Assembly: GCA_946811695.1 (NCBI GenBank)
Contig: OX328132.1
Coordinates: 122,152,235 to 122,216,234, forward strand
From: Gonocerus acuteangulatus
Taxonomy: Eukaryota > Arthropoda > Insecta > Hemiptera > Coreidae
Direction: 5' to 3'
Length of the DNA stretch: 64,000 nt
Shown here: in pieces, positions 57,590 through 64,000 of the stretch
How the letters are laid out: each line of letters begins with the position of its first letter
Position numbering within the stretch: the first letter of the stretch is position 1
Made by a program: the position numbers and the translations under genes
Notes under the pieces: model-generated
Seen by the model: the letters and a program-made list of their open reading frames with translations, nothing else
Told to the model about the DNA's origin: nothing
Database searches by the model: none

Positions 57590-57990
57590 TTATTGTCTGT
57601 GCTGTGAGATAGATGAGGATTTGAAGAAATCTTTAAGGATCCATTAATCAATGCAGCTTCGACAGCTACATTCGTTGTGGAACATGCTAACACAAGGAAG
57701 GTTTTCCAGGTGCCCATTACAGATGAGTGGGCATTCAGAAAGTCATTGGGGATTCATGAGGTCGAGGGGAAGCTGGCCGAGGATTCAGAGCTGATATATT
57801 AGATGACGTAGGTTAATGCCGAAGAGTCTATGGCTCCCCTGACAAAATACCGGGGATAATTTGGTTAGGAGGCGGGGAGAGAGTTGCTGCTAAAAGATTG
57901 TGCCGAGTCCCTCGGGCAGCATTACCCCTGATTAGTCTGCGATTTGATTGAATTACGAAACATGTTGGGCCGATACCGCCTGCTGTCCTC
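57590..57990 (+). pseudogene. coding-like relic followed by a decayed hammerhead
   Basis: Allowing one frame change the + strand reads DEDLKK, then DPLINAASTATFVVEHANTR, then KVFQVPITDEWAFRKSLGIH and EVEGKLAEDSELIY before a stop at 57798. Composition is protein-like and the first part resembles the translation of the F module (DKDLKK.FKNSVMSATSIATF). At 57926-57974 follow CCCCTGATTA and TTACGAAACATGTTGGGCC: palindromic stem III ACATGT and stem I GGG/CCC fit a hammerhead, but the core has TTA instead of NGA and stem II is lost. Identity not recognised. Confidence 0.35.
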
Positions 57991-59434
57991 TGCATCGCTT
58001 CCTCTATATCGATCCTCTCCTCGACACAGACTTACTTAAGGTAAGCGCCAATTCCGTTTATCGCTCTCCATCCACTGGCCCACCCTATTCCCCCGTTTGG
58101 GGAGGTTGCGTTCCGGCTCATCGGTCCAACATCTTCCAACAGTTTTGTCCCATCATGGAAAAACGTTTCCACTCGACAACAGCCGATGGTTCAATGGTTA
58201 CAGACAAGAAATATTAAATCAGACTTAAGTCTGTCCCTGACAATGACTTACTTAAAGTAAACGCCATTTCCGTTTATCATTCGCTTTTGGTTTAACATCT
58301 TCAGAGCCATTTTCCATTTTCCTTTAGCTGATAGTCTCGTCATAGTTCTGTGGTTATTAATTTAAGAAATACCACCTAATAAGCATAGAAACCTTCTATT
58401 AGGTTGAATGTATGAAGGCCAATCAATCTTCCGGAAGTGTATCAGTTCCGAAAAAATAAATCTTAGTCTAACAGTTAATTTTTAACTGTTACACTACGAG
58501 AAGAGAAGCATTAGTATTCAAATTTTAAAATTATTTATAAGAAAGGTAGCTGGAAGGTTATAAGCATTGGAAAGTTATAAACATTGAAAGATTATAAACA
58601 CTGGATGGTTATAAACATCCTCTACTTCCGGTTAAGATGTAGAAGCTGTAGGCCTGTTTGAAACACAATATGTCCTTTGGCGCCATTTTGCTTCGTCGGT
58701 CCGAAATCGGTCTAGAAACAAACAAGTTTTAACGACCGAGAATCGGTGGCCATCGGAACGGATCGGGTCGGGACCAATGTAGGCACCTCCATTGAAATGA
58801 AGGTTTGTTTTTCTTCCGACAGTCGGTGGCTATCGGATCGGATCGGATCCGGACCAATGTAGGTGCCCCCTAAGGGGGTATGTGTAACAGTTTTCGAGAA
58901 AAGTGGAAAAACTAATTTTTGCAACTAATTTTCGGTTTTGCGTACTTAGAACCGTGAGATTTAGTTGGAATACTTTCTATATTTTTTAAATTCATCCGAA
59001 CGGTTAGGAAAGTCGTGAGTGGATGGTGACCATTCGAAAGTTTACTTTTTGTCTATTTCCCTAAGTTTTTTATTGCTTGTTATTTTTGTAATTGCTTATA
59101 GTCGGAAAATATATTCGTCAACAAATCAGGATAAGGAAAATTACAAATAATTTCCGGGCGGTATTCGAAGATGCCATGTTAATTTTTTCTACTATTCTAC
59201 TGCTGTTGTTAACGTTTGTTTCTCAATTTATCTCACTTTTTTAACTGGTTGTTTTTTTTTGTTTAATATTCATTGAAGAGTGGAATGATTATTCTAGTTT
59301 TCTATTGACTTATAGAGCCTTCATTAAGAATGAGGGAGAAGGATGATAGAGTAACTACAGCTTCTGTGTAACTTGCCTACTGCCAGTTTCCTGTGCTTTG
59401 TCACGCCTAAAATATTGCTTTTATTCATGGTAGA
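57991..59434. other. unassigned sequence with short direct repeats and a reversed D-type unit
   Basis: A repeat pair GGATCGGGTCGGGACCAATG / GGATCCGGACCAATGTAGG lies at 58760 and 58845. From 58890 to about 59150 a reversed A-family 5'-region unit is recognisable (AACAGTTTTCGAGAAAAGTG, TCATCCGAACGG). No gene; the 89-codon frame at 57948 is unsupported. Confidence 0.45.
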
Positions 59435-59634
59435 TTTTTCACGAAAGATCAAAACAACCAATAACTGTTTCTACTTCCTTACAAATGTCCATGGTGATCA
59501 TTAGAAAGTTTATTAAATTCTCTACAAAAAAATACTCAAAGGTAATTTTTGATTGGGCAATTCCATTCGGAGAATTAAGTGCTTAAATATCGAAAGTGTT
59601 AATTTGTTCTTTTAAACGTTTTAGCACTTTCCTC
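59435..59634 (-). mobile_element. reversed B/D-type repeat segment
   Basis: CACGAAAGATCAAAACAACC with AATAACTGTTTCTACTTCC and the reversed GAATTTAGTAAGC, TTAAGCACTT blocks match pieces of the A-family 5' region. Confidence 0.5.
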
Positions 59635-59755
59635 CGAAGGAAAGTAGTTATTGAGGTTGGACTCATGACGGAATTTTTGAAAAATTTCTTCAAATCTTTA
59701 TCGATCCTACCTAGTAGACACCGAAAATGACCCCCGTTAAAATTTATATATATCT

Positions 59756-59822
<67 letters not shown>

Positions 59823-59910
59823 TTCACTTTTTCTTGTTTCTTTTTCTGGCAGGGGGTCAATAAAGTAGTACACACTTTTTTCACTTTAACTACTTTATTT
59901 TGTATGTTTC

Positions 59911-59950
59911 GCCCGACATGTTTCGTGCCTTTTCGCACCTCTTCAGGGGC
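59911..59950 (-). ncRNA. hammerhead ribozyme (class B), left arm
   Basis: Identical to the copy at 60736-60775 but on the minus strand: GCCC, CTGAAGA (59946-59940), GGTGC..GCAC, GAA, ACATGT (59921-59916), C, GGGC (59914-59911). Both strands of this locus would therefore give a ribozyme when transcribed inward to outward. Confidence 0.78.
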
Positions 59951-60226
59951 TTTCCTATTCAACAATAATTTTTGTAAATCTCAAACTTATAATTTTTGTA
60001 TACCAATAGTATATCTATCCTTTCCTTAAATAAAATTACATATGAACATATAATATTTTATCTTAATCTTAATCCTACCTTATCAGGAAGTCCTCTCGTC
60101 GTGTTGTCTAGCTTGAGTCAGGCGTAATACTGAAAAATCATCTGTGGTAATGAATATGGCTGGTTTGTATCGATTTTTTAGCTATTTCAAAGGTATCGAT
60201 TATTGGTAAAAAGGTTTTCGTGAGAT

Positions 60227-60418
60227 TTAATTTATAATGCTATGAAAAATTTGGTGCACATTCTTTAAATCTGTTTTTTTATTTATGGCGGTGTTTGAAT
60301 TTTTGATTATATAGATATTTTCTTTGATTTTTCTTTTTAGTGTGTTCCTTTCTTTATTTAAAATGTGAACGTCCCTAAAATTAAAGTTATGTTTTAAAGT
60401 TAGTGCGTGTTCTGTCAA
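60227..60418 (-). pseudogene. Penelope-like GIY-YIG C-terminal fragment
   Basis: The minus strand reads MTEHALTLKHNFNFRDVHIL then NKERNTLKRKIKENIYIIKN, and VHQIFHSIIN before the stop. It aligns by eye with the other Penelope copy (AKHAITQKHNFNFDDTKIL, RNKKRLQISECVHI), covering the last third of the nuclease. Upstream sequence is lost at the inverted arm. Confidence 0.78.
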
Positions 60419-60735
60419 TGTTGTCCTGTTTTCGTATTTTTCATAGCATTATAAATTAAATCTCACGAAAACCTTTTTACCAATAATCGATACCTTTGAA
60501 ATAGCTAAAAAATCGATACAAACCAGCCATATTCATTACCACAGATGATTTTTCAGTATTACGCCTGACTCAAGCTAGACAACACGACGAGAGGACTTCC
60601 TGATAAGGTAGGATTAAGATTAAGATAAAATATTATATGTTCATATGTAATTTTATTTAAGGAAAGGATAGATATACTATTGGTATACAAAAATTATAAG
60701 TTTGAGATTTACAAAAATTATTGTTGAATAGGAAA

Positions 60736-60775
60736 GCCCCTGAAGAGGTGCGAAAAGGCACGAAACATGTCGGGC
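60736..60775 (+). ncRNA. hammerhead ribozyme (class B), right arm
   Basis: Stem I GCCC (60736-60739); core CTGAAGA (60740-60746); extra G; stem II GTGC / GCAC with loop GAAAAG; core GAA (60762-60764); stem III ACATGT, a perfect palindrome; cleavage base C (60771) in a GTC triplet; stem I partner GGGC (60772-60775), four perfect pairs. This is the most complete hammerhead of the window; predicted cleavage between 60771 and 60772. Confidence 0.82.
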
Positions 60776-60893
60776 GAAACATACAAAATAAAGTAGTTAA
60801 AGTGAAAAAAGTGTGTACTACTTTATTGACCCCCTGCCAGAAAAAGAAACAAGAAAAAGTGAAAAAATATATATCGGGTCATCATTCACCAGA

Positions 60894-60939
<46 letters not shown>

Positions 60940-61500
60940 CTGTTAACACGATAGCGGCCAGAGTTTTTGTTTTTTCGTCACGAAACTTGGTATATAGCAT
61001 TCAATTAGCAAACGATTGAACGAGTTCGTTAACCACTAAAGTCGGTCCACCGGAAGGGGGGTTTACCCCGAACCCAAAACACTTATTTGACTATGTCAGC
61101 CGTAATATTTGTTATATTTCAACGAAACTTGGTATTCGTAGTGGTAATATAGAGAGAAAAGTGAGATATAAAAATGAACTAAATCGGTTCATTAGAAGGG
61201 GGGGGGGGTTTACTCCGGACCCACAATACCAATTCGCCACTACCAGCCGTGATTTTTGGTATATTTCGACGAAACTCTGTATTCGTAGTGCTAATCCACA
61301 GGTAAATATGTGTTGTAAAAATAAACTAAATCGGTTCATTAGAAGGGGGGGTTTACTCCGGACCCAAATTCCTAATATACTCATACCGGTCGTAATTTCT
61401 GCTGTATTGTAACGAAACGCGGTATACGTCGTGGGTAACTCATGAGAAAGAAGTGTTGTAAAAATGAGCTGAATCGGTCAATCGGAAAGTGGGGGTTTAA

Positions 61501-63477
61501 TTTGTAATATATTTGAATAGAAAAGCCGGCAGACGTAGGTTCACAAAGCCGCCGCAAGGAGCGCTTTCTACCACGAGAGTGACTGTATCCTGTTCCTGCG
61601 TTAGATCAAAATACGATAATATGAGGATTTTTGTATTTATTACGTAGTGTAGTAGGTACCATGTGTAAACATAACTCTGGAAGCAAATTAATAATTGATC
61701 AGTTACTCATTACAAATTTAAAAGAGAACTATTCATGTTTTTATTTTATTTATGTAGGATATTTTAAGCAAATTGTTCTGGAAAGCAGTCTACACTACCC
61801 AAATTCTGAGGAAAGTGCTTAGTTATGCAGCTCCTGCGTGACGGACTTTTTTTTTCTCTGTTACCTAACTTTTTAATTTATTTTCTTTAAGTGTATTTAA
61901 CAGTAAAATGAGTATTTTAGTAAAGGTATGAAATTGAGAAACGTGTTGGTAATAGTGTTTTCCAAAAGCGAACATTGAGAAAGAGGATGCAGTAATTTCA
62001 GCTTAGATACTGTCAGTTTCCTGTTGTGGCGCCTAAAATAATTTTATACTTTTCACGAATGATCGTAACTACAGAAAGGATGTTATTGTATTTACGTATT
62101 TTTTTCTGATTCCTAAATCCTTAATTTTGATGTAATTCTGTACATTTTAATTGATTTTAAAGGATTTAAACAGGTTTTTATTTTACATATCCTGCCTTAA
62201 ATACATATTTTTGTTACATATTTTGATATTCTCTGTATTATGTAATTGAAAAAATAAAAGGGAAACCGAGAAATAAAATGAAGTTTTACCCATTGAGTCT
62301 AGATCACTGTGTCTTTTCTAATTGCAAGAAGCAATGTTAGCTGGCAGCCATGCCTCCCCGGTGCTAATGGTCTAGGAGCAAATGCGTTTTATTTAAAATA
62401 TATAACAAATTATTGTTTAACGATTGCATTATTCCTTTAATCTACTCTATAAAACAAATAAATTAGTGAAAGAATTATGTCGATATCATTTTCCAAACTC
62501 GAGATATAATAATAAAGGGTCTCCGAGTTTCCATATGAAATCTGCACTGGCTTCTTCCTTGACTTTGATGTCATTATTTTATTTCTAGTTCCTAGAAATA
62601 ATTTTTCGTCAATTATCAAACCTCTAACTGTACTCGTTTTGAGGGAATAAGGGTTGAAACCCCTAACTTCAAAGTCGTTTTTCTATGAAACTATACTAGA
62701 TATTTAAATGAAACCAACGATGAATTGAAGCTATTGATAAGGTGTACCTTGCGTATTTTTTTCATAATTTTCAGACCACTTATAAGATAAGAAAAAAATT
62801 GTGAAGATTTGAAGGGCGGTTTTCCCTAACTTCCCCTCCAAGCACACCTACCAAAAAAATCACGAAAAATCAGTAATTTTTCAACTATTATCCGTAGAAG
62901 TTTCATAGATGTGTGAAAGGTGCATCATGCACGAAATTACAAAAATCCTATATCCATAGCTAAAGACTAAAAACCAGATGTCTCGAAAATATCTCAAGTT
63001 ACTCTTAGGACGTTTTTGTTATTTAAAAATGAACCCTCAGATTGCTCAGTGCATAATCTGTATTATACAGATCGAAAAACTATTGTCATATTGCAAGCCA
63101 CTAAAATAATAAATACTAAGAATCTTCATTTTCTACAAAAGATAATTAATCTTAATCACTATTTTCCCTAATAGTTTTGGTGAACTATGAAACTGGAACA
63201 AATGTTACTTCCCTGTTCTATTAGACGGTGATAAAAACGATATTCATGTTGAGTACTTATAAGAAAATGGCAACATATTAGGGATATAAGATTGTTATTG
63301 GCACTTCAATAGCAAGAAATATCCAAGGTTTCGTTGAATACATTTTTTTTTATATTTATTTATGAGCATCCATGCGCACCTAAGGCGTTTCACTTCAAAC
63401 AGTTATTGGATATATACATCAGTTACACTATTACATATATACATCTATAAGCAAGATGTATTATTCGTATACATCTG
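61501..63477. other. unassigned AT-rich sequence
   Basis: A B-repeat fragment is seen at 61820-61850 (GCAGCTCCTGCGTGACGGAC). Inverted blocks CTATTTTCCCTAATAGTTTTGG (63158) and CCAAAACTATTAGGGAAAAT (63835) join the foldback at the window edge. No gene recognised. Confidence 0.45.
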
Positions 63478-64000
63478 GTTGATCAATTAGTTATAAATCG
63501 GATTACATAATGTTACATATTCATTCACTACATATTGTTCGTTCTTTACAGTTTACCAACTTACGCAATACCTTCGTTTTGTTTTTTATTGTACTTGTTT
63601 GAATCTAATAGAGACATGGGATGTTTCTCATGTGAAAAAAAAATGTTTTTTTTTTTAAATACAATTACAAGGACTTAAAATGTTACGCGTGTGATTACGC
63701 TAATGGAAATAGGAACATAGGTTGCTGTTCATAGGTAGCCTCGATAATTTATTTCTTATCACTTGGTCGTTACTAATAAAAGAAAATTAAACCCGCGGAA
63801 ATATTAACACATTTATTCAGAGTTACAAGTGATGCCAAAACTATTAGGGAAAATAGTTTAATCACTATTTTCCCTTCAAACAAGTACAATAAAAAACAAA
63901 ACGAAGGTATTGCGTAGCTTGGTGAACTGTAAAGAACGCACAATATGTAGTGAATGAATATGTAACATTATGTAATCCGATTTATAACTAATTGATCAAC
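63478..64000. repeat. large inverted repeat, cut by the window edge
   Basis: GTTGATCAATTAGTTATAAA.. (63478-63604) is complementary to 63875-64000 with very few differences, around a 270-bp spacer. The right arm probably continues outside the window. Probably another foldback transposon; no terminus seen. Confidence 0.85.

Larger units (their letters stand above)
59824..60866. mobile_element. palindromic Penelope-like element with two intact hammerheads
   Basis: Left arm (59824-60249) and right arm (60436-60866) are essentially exact complements; each carries the same hammerhead near its outer part. The centre (60250-60435) holds the end of a GIY-YIG frame. Outer ends are GTGAAAAAAGTGTGTACTAC-type sequence beside TA tracts, so the target duplication is not visible. 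Confidence 0.85.
59635..61500 (-). mobile_element. microsatellite-centred C-(TA)n-F element, minus orientation, with a Penelope element inside the microsatellite
   Basis: From the 3' end: terminal hairpin ACTTTCC / GGAAAGT (59627-59648), the F module to 59747, (TA)n 59760-59819, then the Penelope palindrome, (TA)n/(TG)n 60893-60940, then the reversed C module with GTTTACCCCGAACCC, GTTTACTCCGGACCC (twice) and G-runs to about 61500. Same layout as 35500-36975. Confidence 0.75.

Overview
This looks like one window of a large, AT-rich, repeat-choked animal genome. The only host gene I can support is a homeobox gene on the + strand: two exons, 42756-42943 and 47579-47636, together encode a complete SHOX-type paired-like homeodomain, split at the classic codon 46/47 position. 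The repeats (a CsRn1-type Gypsy LTR element with a tRNA-Trp-like primer site, Helitron helicase remnants, Penelope-like elements, tRNA-derived SINEs, jockey-like LINE ends, terminal-inverted-repeat elements) fit a protostome, most probably an arthropod. That placement is inference. No prokaryotic gene, rRNA, real tRNA gene or CRISPR array was seen.

Layout. 1-3.8 kb: a 59-bp satellite with a stem-loop in each unit, then a 109-bp tandem array. 3.9-7.95 kb: a 1.47-kb tandem duplication; its second unit later took two insertions with clean target-site duplications. 8-17.3 kb: copia remnant, hAT-like element, a 1.7-kb near-perfect palindrome, two Helitron pieces (one with a canonical 3' end and a SINE inside), a jockey fragment. 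17.6-21.2 kb: two minisatellites and two low-repeat islands. 21.8-31.4 kb: microsatellite-centred elements, a large inverted-repeat element, and Penelope-like pieces. 31.4-33.1 kb: a 1.66-kb solo LTR with an internal 53-bp minisatellite. 33-42 kb: more microsatellite elements, LINE fragments with a palindromic insert, a SINE, a 170-bp array. 42.7-47.7 kb: homeobox exons with an intron full of repeats. 48.5-50.4 kb: a palindromic Penelope-like element. 51.7-56.7 kb: a nearly complete LTR retrotransposon with near-identical LTRs but a broken pol. 56.7-64 kb: a mariner-type MITE, another Penelope palindrome, and a foldback at the right edge.

The most striking theme is self-cleaving RNA. Six sites carry a recognisable hammerhead ribozyme core (CUGANGA, stem II, GAAA, very short palindromic stem III, cleavage base, short stem I), and at least six more are decayed. 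They fall into several sequence classes and lie in Penelope-like elements that form near-inverted repeats with 12-13 bp target duplications. A second theme is a family of elements built as 5' module - (TA)n - 3' module ending in a hairpin plus GCTAAAA. These supply most of the TA microsatellites and are targets for the Penelope insertions. All calls are by eye; family names rest on remembered motifs, not on a search.
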